A stretch of DNA of 39,527 nt, from assembly GCA_017548525.1 (NCBI GenBank), contig JAFYZV010000141.1, positions 1-39,527 of the forward strand. Reading direction: 5' to 3'. The notes beneath the pieces were generated by a model. That model saw only the letters and a list, made by a program, of their open reading frames with translations, ran no database searches and had not been told where the DNA came from. Shown one piece after another: positions 31,336 to 39,527 of this stretch. The position numbers and the translations under genes are program-made. The DNA is from Prevotella sp. GTDB lineage: Bacteria > Bacteroidota > Bacteroidia > Bacteroidales > Bacteroidaceae. How positions within the stretch are numbered: the first letter of the stretch is position 1; every line of letters starts with the position of its first letter.

Positions 31336-32889
31336 CTATTTCACGATAACTTCCATCGCCCCAGGCAAGGTGCGGGTGATACCATCTGGACCAATCGCCT
31401 GTACACCACGGATATAGAAGCGGCGACCACGTGACAACTTGCGGAACGAATCCTTCTGACGACCAGAGAACTGGTTGCCATCTGATGCCAAGGGAACAGC
31501 ATTTCCCATGTTGTCGAAGAACACCGTCTCAAACGACAGCACCTTGAACGGGATGTCGAGCAAGCCGTCATCAATGGCGGCACTCAACGTATTCATGCCC
31601 ATCAAAGATGCTTTCGCTAAGCCTCCACCCTTGTAACGGTCATCACCGATGACAACGTATGGTGTTGGGTCGGGCAATTTACGTACCTTGAAGGTGACTT
31701 GCGCCATCTGCCTACTCGTCCCCTTGTCATTTGCGGTGACGGTAAAGGTCACATCCTTACCCACGGCTGCGGGTACGGCGATATAATGACCATCACCTTT
31801 GGCTGTCAACGAACCGCCACTCATTGACACCGACACAGCATTCTGCGGAACGCCAGGAACACTGACACTCATCGGGTTGCTATATCCCGCATACAACACA
31901 TTCATCAAGTCTGCCGCCACGGTGGCTCCGCTCGGTGCGGGAATGACGCTATATTTCTGCAAGAACTCACGTCGGATGGTCTCGCCAGCGGCATTGTGTG
32001 TCAACATATAACCGCCAAATGTATGCTCTCCCACTCCCCCAGCGGTGAATGAATACTTTCCCGTGGTATTGATTCGGTTGCCGTTGATATATATTTCTGG
32101 TGTTTGCGTGGTGTCAACCGCCGCCATCACGATGTTGGCAGAGAATGTCTCGCCAGGGTATAGTGTCGTCTTCTCTGGAATGACAAACGCATCGAGCTTA
32201 TTCACACGGATATCTTTCACGTCAATATTCGATACCAATGTATGCAAGACCTCGCCCTCTGCATAGCGGATGTCGCTCTGTAACTTCGACAGCAACGTCA
32301 CGGCGGCTGCCACGGGCATGTCTTCAAACATATACTCTTGCCAATTCTTGCCCATCGCATGTGCGCCTTTAGGTAATTCCGTGGTCAAGTTATTGGCGAT
32401 AATCTCACGCTGTTGCTGATCGGGTACCATCTTCAAAATACGCTCGCGATATGACACGATGGCATCATGCAACCGCTTGCCCTTACCCGTGCCAGGAGCG
32501 AGCATAACGAATGACGCCGCCTCAAGATCCTCCTTGTTGCGGATGTTATGGATGTCTGCTTTCTTCCCGTCGGCTTCCCTAACAATGGCCTCCTTCAATT
32601 CCTGTGCGAAATTGTAGATGGAATCGCTCATCTGCTTGACGGTTGATGCCTTATCATACCAAGCCTTCACTTTCGAAGGATTGAGTTTGAGCTGGTCATC
32701 AAAGTCCTTATATATCGACGCATTCTCCTTTGCCGAGTTCGATGTGGTGCGATTGAGACTCTCCTCAACCACGGAGAAACCGTTGAGCACCTCCGTGGAG
32801 ACGTTCAACGCCAGCATCGCCATCAACACGACATACATCAGGTTGATCATCTTCTGGCGGGGAGATACGGGTCTTTTCTTGATTGCCAT
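31336..32889 (-). CDS. gldM: type IX secretion motor periplasmic subunit GldM/PorM
   Basis: A 517-residue single-pass protein. The N-terminus MAIKKRPVSPRQKMINLMYVVLMAMLALNVS has the TM helix (~15-33) that packs with GldL in the proton-driven motor. The periplasmic part starts with a helical domain (residues 35-220) and continues with Ig-like domains (for example TTLYPGETFSANIVMAAVDT, GVPQNAVSVSMSGGSLTAKGDGHY, ending PGAMEVIVK). It links the inner-membrane motor to the GldK/GldN ring. It is 38 bp after gldL in the operon. Confidence 0.96.
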   Translation of the reverse strand: MAIKKRPVSPRQKMINLMYVVLMAMLALNVSTEVLNGFSVVEESLNRTTSNSAKENASIYKDFDDQLKLNPSKVKAWYDKASTVKQMSDSIYNFAQELKEAIVREADGKKADIHNIRNKEDLEAASFVMLAPGTGKGKRLHDAIVSYRERILKMVPDQQQREIIANNLTTELPKGAHAMGKNWQEYMFEDMPVAAAVTLLSKLQSDIRYAEGEVLHTLVSNIDVKDIRVNKLDAFVIPEKTTLYPGETFSANIVMAAVDTTQTPEIYINGNRINTTGKYSFTAGGVGEHTFGGYMLTHNAAGETIRREFLQKYSVIPAPSGATVAADLMNVLYAGYSNPMSVSVPGVPQNAVSVSMSGGSLTAKGDGHYIAVPAAVGKDVTFTVTANDKGTSRQMAQVTFKVRKLPDPTPYVVIGDDRYKGGGLAKASLMGMNTLSAAIDDGLLDIPFKVLSFETVFFDNMGNAVPLASDGNQFSGRQKDSFRKLSRGRRFYIRGVQAIGPDGITRTLPGAMEVIVK

Positions 32890-32927
32890 AATTATTCTGT
32901 TTGATAGGTCAATGGACTAAAAGCGCG

Positions 32928-33821
32928 TCAAAGCTCATCTTCCCCAATCATCCCATTCGTCACATTTGTCCTTTGAAGCCCCGTCTTTGGCATATTGACG
33001 GTCATTGCCTCAATCATGCGGGCATAAATCTTATTGAGTTCGGCAATCTGTCCTGCCATCTTTCGGCTCTGCTCATTGATTTGGTCGATGGTGCCAATCT
33101 GTTGGCTGGCACCCTTGAGTTGCATTTCATATACCTTGCAGATGCCAGTAAGGGTACGGTTGAGGTTCTCCATCTCCTCGCTGTCGCGGGTGAGACGCTC
33201 ACTCTGCTCTGATACCTTGCCCAGCATTTCGGTAAGTTTCTTGAGCTCTTCCACATAGTTGCCTTGTGCCTCTGCCATGTCGGGAGTAGTCTCCTGCTGT
33301 TGCGAAATCCAAGCTCCGCCACCAACAGCACCTACCGTTCCTACTCCACCTACACTACCTACGTCACCTATGTCACCTACATGGCCAGTTCCCTCGATAT
33401 CACCGCTTCCGCTGCCACCGCCGCCAATGATGATCGTGCCACCACCGCCTCCGATGATGCCACCGCCACCACTACCCACGGCAGCCGCCACGGCGGGTGT
33501 CTCGCCTTCGGGCAATTCATCGACAGGTATGTCTGCACCCTCTATGCCCTCCACGCCAAGATGGGTGGGCAACTCTCTTCCGTCAGCCGTCTTGTCAAAC
33601 GGACGGTCGAATGCAGAGATAAAGAACACGAACACCTCTGTTCCCATACCAAGGAACAAGAAGAAGTTGGCACCTGGCAAGTGGGTGAGTTTAAACAGCG
33701 TACCCAAAATCACGATAGAGGCACCCCAGCTATACGCATAGTTAAGGAACGTCTGCCCCGGAACGCTATCCATCCACTTCTGTAGACGATAGACGAAATT
33801 GAATTTACTATACTTGGTCAT
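32928..33821 (-). CDS. gldL: type IX secretion motor protein GldL/PorL
   Basis: A 297-residue inner-membrane protein with two TM helices (~24-44 and 52-71). The second has E62 in GMGTEVFVFFISAF, matching the membrane Glu of the GldL proton-conducting motor. A Gly-rich linker (residues ~115-165) contains tandem G-x-V/I tripeptides, encoded by 9-bp repeats. The C-terminal half is helical (LTEMLGKVSEQSERLTRDSEEMENL). Its start overlaps the end of gldK by 4 bp (ATGA). Confidence 0.95.
   Translation of the reverse strand: MTKYSKFNFVYRLQKWMDSVPGQTFLNYAYSWGASIVILGTLFKLTHLPGANFFLFLGMGTEVFVFFISAFDRPFDKTADGRELPTHLGVEGIEGADIPVDELPEGETPAVAAAVGSGGGGIIGGGGGTIIIGGGGSGSGDIEGTGHVGDIGDVGSVGGVGTVGAVGGGAWISQQQETTPDMAEAQGNYVEELKKLTEMLGKVSEQSERLTRDSEEMENLNRTLTGICKVYEMQLKGASQQIGTIDQINEQSRKMAGQIAELNKIYARMIEAMTVNMPKTGLQRTNVTNGMIGEDEL
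33331..33384. repeat. 9-bp tandem repeat in gldL
   Basis: Six in-phase 9-mers: CCTACCGTT, CCTACTCCA, CCTACACTA, CCTACGTCA, CCTATGTCA, CCTACATGG. On the coding strand they give tripeptides of the form V-G-x or G-x-V (DIG, DVG, SVG, GVG, TVG). Adjacent sequence continues the Gly bias (residues ~105-170). Confidence 0.7.
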
Positions 33822-35275
33822 TTTTTCTTGCTCTTGGTTTGTTTCTGTTTCGTACTTGTCGTATTAGCGAGACTTCTCACACAACGGAAGCCAATGTATG
33901 AACGGGGTTGGTTTTGATATTCCCATGTGCGCCATGCACTACGAATATAGCTCTCTGGGTCTTTCCACGAGCCGCCGCGCACACTCTTCTTTTTCAGTCG
34001 GTATGGGTCTTCCTTTGCCGCTTTATATTCCAGTTGTGGGTTAAGGTCGTTCATGGCATCTACACCCGCTTCGGTATAGATGGTACTCGTCCACTCCGCT
34101 ACATTGCCGGCCATGTCGAAAAGGCCATTGGAATTGGCGGAATAGATGCCCACCTTACTCGTAATCAAGTTGCCATCCTTGGTATAATTGCCACGATCAG
34201 GTTTGAAGTTAGCATAGAAGCAACCATCGCCACTCTTCACACTGGGATTGTCCCAAGGAAACTCGTTTTGGTCCTTGCCACGTGCGGCATATTCCCATTC
34301 TGCCTCCGTCGGCAGGCGATAACGTTGCACATAGCGAGCCTCTGGACCAAGACCTTTTAGCAAGTAGTCGGTGCGCCAAGCACAGAAAGCGTTGGCCTGT
34401 TCCCAAGAAACGCCCACTACAGGATAATCATTATAGGCAGGATTAGAGAAATAGTTGCGCAGATATGTCTCATTATCGGAGTTCTGGAAATCGTTTACCC
34501 AACATGTCGTATCGGGATAGATATTAACAATATAGGTGTTAAGGAAGTCCCACTCACCGCTCAACGGGCGGTTGATGGTCTCTCTCACGATGCGTCCCTC
34601 GTCGTCAATATAGGCAGTGTCTTTGGAAATCATCACTACTTCATTGGGATCCACCACGACATCGGTATTCAAGTTACGCTCTTCTGCTTGCAAACGGTTG
34701 CGGCGCAAAGCTGCCGTGGTATAGTCATACACCTCATAACGATAATTCAACTGCCTACAGTCAAGCAACTTCTCGCCCGTCACGGGATTTATCTTATAAA
34801 GACTTTCCAATGCACGTTGCTCGTCCTCGTTAGGTTTACGTGGCAACTGTTTCTTCCAATTGAGATGTGGCTCCACGGGATCACCATTCTTGTCCTCGGT
34901 AATCATATAAGTCTCATCACCCCCATACGACGGGTCTGCGAGACGAGTACGCAGGATGCTGTCACGTACCCAGTTGACGAATTGCTTGTATTGCGAGTTG
35001 GTAATCTCGGTCTCGTCCATCCAGAAACCGTCCACCGACACGTCCTTCACGGGGGCTTGCTTGCCCCATAGACTGTCTTGCTCCTCCATACCCATGCGAA
35101 GCCATCCTCTATTGATGCGGGTCATTCCGTAGGGAGTGGGTTCAGAGAAAGCCTTTCCACCAACTCCCACAACCTCGCCGCCACGTCCAGACGACGAAGC
35201 TGACTTGCTGCCCATGCATCCTGCCAAAGCCATTGACAATGCCATTACGCATAAAGCCACTAAACTTCTTTTCAT
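33818..35275 (-). CDS. gldK: type IX secretion lipoprotein GldK/PorK
   Basis: A 485-residue outer-membrane lipoprotein. The signal ends in the lipobox ALAGC (lipidated C20), followed by the sulfatase-modifying FGE-type fold: GWLRMGMEEQDSLWG, DGFWMDETEITNSQYKQFVNW, VVGVSWEQANAFCAWRTDYL, YRLPTEAEWEYAARG, GLFDMAGNVAEWTS and a final SYIGFRCVR. A C-terminal basic tail (TKQKQTKSKKK) lies outside the fold. It makes the ring with GldN. Position between porP and gldL matches the porPKLMN order of the family. Confidence 0.96.
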   Translation of the reverse strand: MKRSLVALCVMALSMALAGCMGSKSASSSGRGGEVVGVGGKAFSEPTPYGMTRINRGWLRMGMEEQDSLWGKQAPVKDVSVDGFWMDETEITNSQYKQFVNWVRDSILRTRLADPSYGGDETYMITEDKNGDPVEPHLNWKKQLPRKPNEDEQRALESLYKINPVTGEKLLDCRQLNYRYEVYDYTTAALRRNRLQAEERNLNTDVVVDPNEVVMISKDTAYIDDEGRIVRETINRPLSGEWDFLNTYIVNIYPDTTCWVNDFQNSDNETYLRNYFSNPAYNDYPVVGVSWEQANAFCAWRTDYLLKGLGPEARYVQRYRLPTEAEWEYAARGKDQNEFPWDNPSVKSGDGCFYANFKPDRGNYTKDGNLITSKVGIYSANSNGLFDMAGNVAEWTSTIYTEAGVDAMNDLNPQLEYKAAKEDPYRLKKKSVRGGSWKDPESYIRSAWRTWEYQNQPRSYIGFRCVRSLANTTSTKQKQTKSKKK

Positions 35276-35332
35276 ATCATTTTCCTAATTGTATCTTCAA
35301 TATTATAAAAATGTATCCAAATCAACTAATTG

Positions 35333-36268
35333 TCACAAAATCCGCACACTCTTATGCAAATTTCGACCCTTTTTCACCAAATTCACGTCTACCTGATAGC
35401 CTAAGAACAGCTCATGGCTTCCGTTACCAATGTTGATGGCAGAGGTATAAACCTCATAACTGTAGCCCATCACGATGCCATGCACATTGCCACCTATCAG
35501 GAATGTCACCGAATTGGTGGGGCTGTACGCGGCACCTAAATACATCATCTTGTTGTCGTTGGTATATACCAATCGCCCCGTCACGTCACCACGTAAGGCA
35601 ACCATGTCGGTGCGGACAAGAAAAGATGTCTTTATCTTTAAGAACGGAGAACGCAAACGAATATTGTATCCACCCGTCAAATAATACGTCCTGTCTATTT
35701 GCAATTCATTGGTTTCACCCAAATGAACCAAAGGAGCAGTCAAGTGTTTAGCAGAAACACCCGCATACCAATTGCGATGGGTATAATACAAGCCAAAGTC
35801 GATGTCGAGAGCTGTTCCATTCAATTCAGACTTTGTGAACACGGGGTCATCATCGACTTCCAGTTCGACCTTTGACCCGTCAAACTTCTCGCTGAGCATC
35901 CCCACCTGCACACCATATGCCAATTGCCCGCCGAAGAGTTTGTGGCGGATGGCATATTGCGCTGCAAGCCGTTGGTGGTCAAACAATCCTAATTTGTCAC
36001 TCATCAACTGAATCCCCACGCCATGGTAGGTCTTGAGTGCATAAAAGGGCATGTCGCCAGCAAAGTACATCGTTTGGGGATTGTGGGTAAAGCCCGCCAA
36101 ATCAAGCGCATAGGCAGCAGTAGCATTAATGACAGCCTCCTTGCCTACGGACGCAGGGTTAAACGATGGCTCCAAATCGAAATAATGTGAGAAGGAGACA
36201 TCATACTGCGCCCACCCCATCAACGAGAGGGACAAGGCAAATAGGACTATTATCTTGCGTTTAAACAC
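35333..36268 (-). CDS. porP: PorP/SprF family type IX secretion membrane protein
   Basis: A ~311-residue outer-membrane barrel of the PorP/SprF family: AQYDVSFSHYFDLEPSFNPASVGKEAVINATAAYA, then 'QTMYFAGDMPFYALKTYHGVGIQLMSDKLGLF', GGYNIRLRSPFLKIKTSFLV and the terminal VNLVKKGRNLHKSVRIL. The reading frame is open to 36415, with an ATG at 36349, but the segment before KRKIIVLFALSLSLMGWAQ does not look like a protein N-terminus. The GTG at 36268 gives a normal signal peptide (VFKRKIIVLF...), so I chose it; the choice is uncertain. It opens the operon, 57 bp before gldK. In relatives PorP binds the sorting domain of some surface cargo. Confidence 0.85.
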   Translation of the reverse strand: MFKRKIIVLFALSLSLMGWAQYDVSFSHYFDLEPSFNPASVGKEAVINATAAYALDLAGFTHNPQTMYFAGDMPFYALKTYHGVGIQLMSDKLGLFDHQRLAAQYAIRHKLFGGQLAYGVQVGMLSEKFDGSKVELEVDDDPVFTKSELNGTALDIDFGLYYTHRNWYAGVSAKHLTAPLVHLGETNELQIDRTYYLTGGYNIRLRSPFLKIKTSFLVRTDMVALRGDVTGRLVYTNDNKMMYLGAAYSPTNSVTFLIGGNVHGIVMGYSYEVYTSAINIGNGSHELFLGYQVDVNLVKKGRNLHKSVRIL

Positions 36269-36728
36269 GAATGTAAAACGCAATATCCATACATTTATTG
36301 TATCAAATGGCAACTTTTTAGTAGTATAATTATAGGTTCCCGCCTTCATTTGAAGACAATCGAAGCCAGAGAGACGAACCTCACCTACGGCATAGGGGCA
36401 ATGCCAAGGTGGCATCTGTGTTTGTTATCTGCCGCATACACCAAATGCAAATGATATAACCAAATTGTCCCTTCCATGCTTCTAAAACGACCCATTACCA
36501 CCTCAAAATGTAACAATTTCATGTTTTTTTTCATCTAAAACAAAAAAAACGCAAACAACAGGGTGTCATTTACAACAATTATACGTAATTTTGTACCCTA
36601 TATCTTGTTTGCAGAGCATAGAAGGGTCAACGACTCATCGCTGGGACGATGTATTCAGGGTCTATTATAATAACACGAACATAATTATTTTATATCATAG
36701 TTTAACACAACAAAGAAAGGATTTTAAG
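36269..36728. other. divergent intergenic region, no gene
   Basis: Between porP and the protease gene. It is AT-rich with a T-rich and an A-rich tract (36527-36548). Apart from the TAATTTTG box at 36586-36593 I see no clear promoter for the porP side and no repeat or RNA. Confidence 0.6.
36586..36593 (+). promoter_or_regulatory. -7 element for the subtilase gene
   Basis: TAATTTTG is a full TAnnTTTG match ~135 bp before the ATG at 36729. It would give a long leader (~130 bases) that might be regulated. No -33 TTTG was found at the usual distance. Confidence 0.4.
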
Positions 36729-39527
36729 ATGAGAAGAAAGTTACTGATCATCATCATGGTCGCCACAAGCGCACTTTCATTTGCGCAAGGCAACATCAGC
36801 GACAAGTACTCGGCTTCGACACAATTGTTCCTCTCGGAACAACGGGGTGAAATTCAACTTCCCAAGATCAACGTCAAGGAGCCATTGAAAATGACACCCA
36901 TCCTGGGTTCACCCATCAATCTATTAAACGAACCGAACATCAAGCATTTCCGCACACGCACCATCGCCGAAGCGGAAATGGTGAATGGAGTGAAAATGAT
37001 TTCGGCATTTATCGCTGTAAAGAACAACGATTTCTCAGGGTTAGAAAGCCTTGGGGTTGTCTTTGAGGCAAAATTCAAAGACCTCGCCACCACCCTTATC
37101 CCCGTGGATAAGATTGAAGAAGTGGCGGCACTCGACAACGTGACACGCATCGAGGTGGCAGAAATTCTGCAGCCCCTCAACGACAAACAGCGAGAAGTCA
37201 CACAAGCGGGCGATGCCATTACCAACTCCGAAGCCGCACAAGCACTCGGACTCACCAAGCAATACACGGGTAAGAATGTCATCCTCGGTATCATCGACAC
37301 GGGTATCGACTTTCAACACATCGCCTTTAAAGACAAAAACGGGAACAACCGTATTGTGAGAGCCTACAAGTTGTCAGGTTCTAATAGTACTTCATTGACT
37401 ACGTATTCTTCTGCTTCACAAATAAACGGCTTAACCTATGATACAAACGCAGAAGACCATGGAACACACACCTCCACCACGGCGGGTGGGTCGAGCGTCA
37501 TTGTCAGCGGCGATAACGTAACTGTCACCGATGACCATGCCAACGCAACGTATGGCGGCATGGCTCCCGAGGCAAACCTGGTGATTGCCGGTCTGAGCAG
37601 CCTATATACTACTTCTATCGGAACAGCCATCCAAAACATTTGCAACTATGCCGACCAAGTGGGCAAGCCTTGCGTCATCTCGTTGAGCCTTGGCTCACAA
37701 GCGGGACCACACGACGGAACGGGTTCCATAGCCAACATCGTCAACCAATATGCAGGTAATAATCATATCATTGTCTATGCTGCCTCCAATGATGGTATGC
37801 GAGCAGACTATTTCGTTCAGCATGGAACATCCAATGGCGGTGGTTGCTATGCGTCAGGAACAGCAACCAATAGTAAGCCATTGCTCGTCAACCTCCAAAA
37901 AGCATGGACCAATGCCGATGGCAATACGCAACTCTATGCTTCCACCATTCATGCATACGCTCGGACGGCAGGGACAGCTATCTCCTTCAAATTCCGTGTC
38001 GTAGACACCACGACAGGGGATGTGGTATATTCATCCAATGCTTATTCTGGCAGCAGCACCATCAGCATGACAGGTACGACTGGACTTGCCCAATACTTCA
38101 AGAGCAGTTCTGGCTATTACAATCCTTATGGCGATAATGCAACTATCCGCATCGTAAGGGGACAAGACTCATATAGCAACAAGTATTACTTCACCATTTA
38201 CACTCCCCTCCTCGTATCAACCAGCTATAATGATGCCGATGGTGACGGGGTGTATAACAGCAAGTATGCCCTCTGTTTATCATTCTATCCATCGAGCGGG
38301 TCTACCATCGTAGATATGTGGGAAGGTGGTCAAGTCAACTGGTTCGGCAACGACTTGACATTGAGCAGCAATTACGCCAACGGCTACAATGTAGTGAACG
38401 GAAACGACGAATGCTCGGTAAGTGACAATGCTTGCATCAGCAAAGCCATTTCCGTGGGTGCCTACGTGACGAAGAACACAATCACTGACTATCAGGGTAC
38501 AATCTATGATTTCAGTGACTCATATCCCAACATCGGCGACCATGCCTCGTTCTCCTCTTGGCAGACAGCAGGGTATGGTCCTCTTGGCACCGCCCTGCCC
38601 CACATCAACGCTCCTGGAGCACGTATTGTAGCTGGTATCAATAGTTATCATACGAAGTCTGTAGACGCAGACTACAGTTATTGGGGCGACAATTTCATCA
38701 GTGACCTCGTGGTCAACAACACTAATCATGCTGCCTACGCTGCCATGGAGGGAACATCAATGGCTACACCATGTGCCTCGGGTATCATTGCGCAATGGCT
38801 TGAGGCTTGCGTGGAGGCAGGTAAGACTCCTACCCCCGACTATATCAAGGAGGTGATGGCTGCCACATGGGACACCGATGAGTGGACCAACGGCACGGGC
38901 AATGGTGCACACGGCGTAAAGACTTTCGGAACGCATGGTAAAATCAATGCCATCAAGGGTATCCAATATATCCTCGGCGTGACAGGCGGACCGACCATCA
39001 CCGCCACCCCGACCACTCTCACTTTCAATACCACTACGGGCAAGAGCGTAACAAAGACATTCAACGTGAAAGGAGTGAGCCTCGAAGGCAACGTCACAGC
39101 GACACTGACCGATGCCAACCAAGTGTTCAGCCTTAGTGAAACGAGCGTGAGCATGGCTGATGCCACCAATGGCAAGGACATCACCGTGACATTCAGCCCG
39201 ACGGCAAATGGCACATTCACGGGAATGATTACGCTCACCAGCAGCAATGCCGAAAGCGTGACTGTCACCCTCAATGGTGAGGCAACGCCACCAGAAATCA
39301 TCGCCGACCCAGAGAACTTGGCTTTTAATGCCATCATTGGCAATACCGAGACCAAGACATTTGAGATTTTGGGCGCAGATCTTTCGGGCAATGTCACTGC
39401 TACATTGACAGATGCCAATGGTGTGTTCAGCATCACTCCATCAAGCGTAAGCGCCTCAGTGGCGGAGGATGGTGCAACGTTCTCCGTAACCTTTGCACCT
39501 ACCACAACTGGAACGTTTACGGGTAGC
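36729..39527 (+). CDS. secreted subtilisin-like (S8) serine protease, 3' end missing
   Basis: An open frame of 933 codons without stop that runs off the window. Residues 1-20 are a signal peptide (MRRKLLIIIMVATSALSFAQ), then a prodomain-like segment to ~165. The S8 domain has the Asp motif ILGIIDTGIDFQH (D190), the His motif DHGTHTSTTAG (H244) and the Ser motif MEGTSMATPCASG (S677). About 430 residues separate His and Ser, against ~150 in plain subtilisin, so a beta-sandwich insertion probably lies between (~340-470). From residue ~756 Ig-like repeats of ~100 residues begin (ITATPTTLTFN and, again, IIADPENLAFN; both with GNVTATLTDAN). Such C-terminal modules, with a sorting tail, are typical of T9SS cargo; the tail lies beyond the window. 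The porP operon is divergent. Confidence 0.9.
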   Translation, partial: MRRKLLIIIMVATSALSFAQGNISDKYSASTQLFLSEQRGEIQLPKINVKEPLKMTPILGSPINLLNEPNIKHFRTRTIAEAEMVNGVKMISAFIAVKNNDFSGLESLGVVFEAKFKDLATTLIPVDKIEEVAALDNVTRIEVAEILQPLNDKQREVTQAGDAITNSEAAQALGLTKQYTGKNVILGIIDTGIDFQHIAFKDKNGNNRIVRAYKLSGSNSTSLTTYSSASQINGLTYDTNAEDHGTHTSTTAGGSSVIVSGDNVTVTDDHANATYGGMAPEANLVIAGLSSLYTTSIGTAIQNICNYADQVGKPCVISLSLGSQAGPHDGTGSIANIVNQYAGNNHIIVYAASNDGMRADYFVQHGTSNGGGCYASGTATNSKPLLVNLQKAWTNADGNTQLYASTIHAYARTAGTAISFKFRVVDTTTGDVVYSSNAYSGSSTISMTGTTGLAQYFKSSSGYYNPYGDNATIRIVRGQDSYSNKYYFTIYTPLLVSTSYNDADGDGVYNSKYALCLSFYPSSGSTIVDMWEGGQVNWFGNDLTLSSNYANGYNVVNGNDECSVSDNACISKAISVGAYVTKNTITDYQGTIYDFSDSYPNIGDHASFSSWQTAGYGPLGTALPHINAPGARIVAGINSYHTKSVDADYSYWGDNFISDLVVNNTNHAAYAAMEGTSMATPCASGIIAQWLEACVEAGKTPTPDYIKEVMAATWDTDEWTNGTGNGAHGVKTFGTHGKINAIKGIQYILGVTGGPTITATPTTLTFNTTTGKSVTKTFNVKGVSLEGNVTATLTDANQVFSLSETSVSMADATNGKDITVTFSPTANGTFTGMITLTSSNAESVTVTLNGEATPPEIIADPENLAFNAIIGNTETKTFEILGADLSGNVTATLTDANGVFSITPSSVSASVAEDGATFSVTFAPTTTGTFTGS

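Noticed and set aside
33300-33500. collagen-like domain in GldL
   Set aside because: The repeats are G-x-V/I-rich without Pro at the usual positions and short; a flexible linker is the simpler reading.

Overview
The window comes from a Bacteroidota chromosome, most likely Prevotella or a close relative. It carries a complete porP-gldK-gldL-gldM-gldN type IX secretion operon, Bacteroidales-only families (DUF4468, FGE-like GldK lipoprotein, DUF2975/XRE pair), many outer-membrane barrels ending in Phe, secreted polysaccharide-degrading enzymes, and promoters with the Bacteroidota -7 element TAnnTTTG in place of sigma-70 boxes. No rRNA, tRNA, transposase or integrase was found. The right edge cuts a subtilase gene.

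Layout: (1) 1-1700, a KilA-N protein followed by a two-TM protein resembling putative AbiC-type phage-abortive-infection proteins, closed by a strong hairpin. (2) 2005-3420, minus-strand barrel and DUF4468 protein, preceded by a compact structured RNA candidate with its own terminator. (3) 3683-9799, minus-strand purL, two short chrA halves and a secreted GH43. (4) 9955-15702, minus-strand pepC-like cysteine aminopeptidase, GH27 alpha-galactosidase with a short sorting-like tail, and a GH16-GH43 fusion. (5) 16195-19088, plus-strand DUF3737, MalY/PatB lyase, CutC. (6) 19078-24072, minus-strand gltX-waaA divergent from plus-strand pgpH (c-di-AMP phosphodiesterase family). (7) 24638-29350, OmpP1/FadL porin convergent with priA, then a DUF2975/XRE pair with two matching operator palindromes. 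(8) 29579-36268, the porP-gldKLMN operon with an extra barrel gene, divergent from (9) a large secreted S8 protease with C-terminal Ig-like repeats, incomplete at the window end.

The most unusual structure is a family of short elements made of degenerate heptanucleotides (period exactly 7 bp), purine-rich in one half and complementary pyrimidine-rich in the other, so that they can fold into hairpins. They lie between genes (5851-5906, 26241-26298, 28598-28667), often running through stop codons, and two very similar ones sit in frame inside purL, where they appear to add most of the ~65 residues by which this PurL exceeds relatives. A period-8 version underlies the signal-peptide/linker region of the GH43 gene, and a 21-bp (3 x 7) tandem repeat follows pgpH. 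The second novelty candidate is the ~185-nt structured RNA at 3213-3396, in which the closing helix and the intrinsic terminator share bases.

The theme tying the accessory genes together is secretion: T9SS core genes, a protease and glycosidases that carry signal peptides, and several outer-membrane barrels lie beside housekeeping genes for purine synthesis, tRNA charging, LPS core and replication restart.
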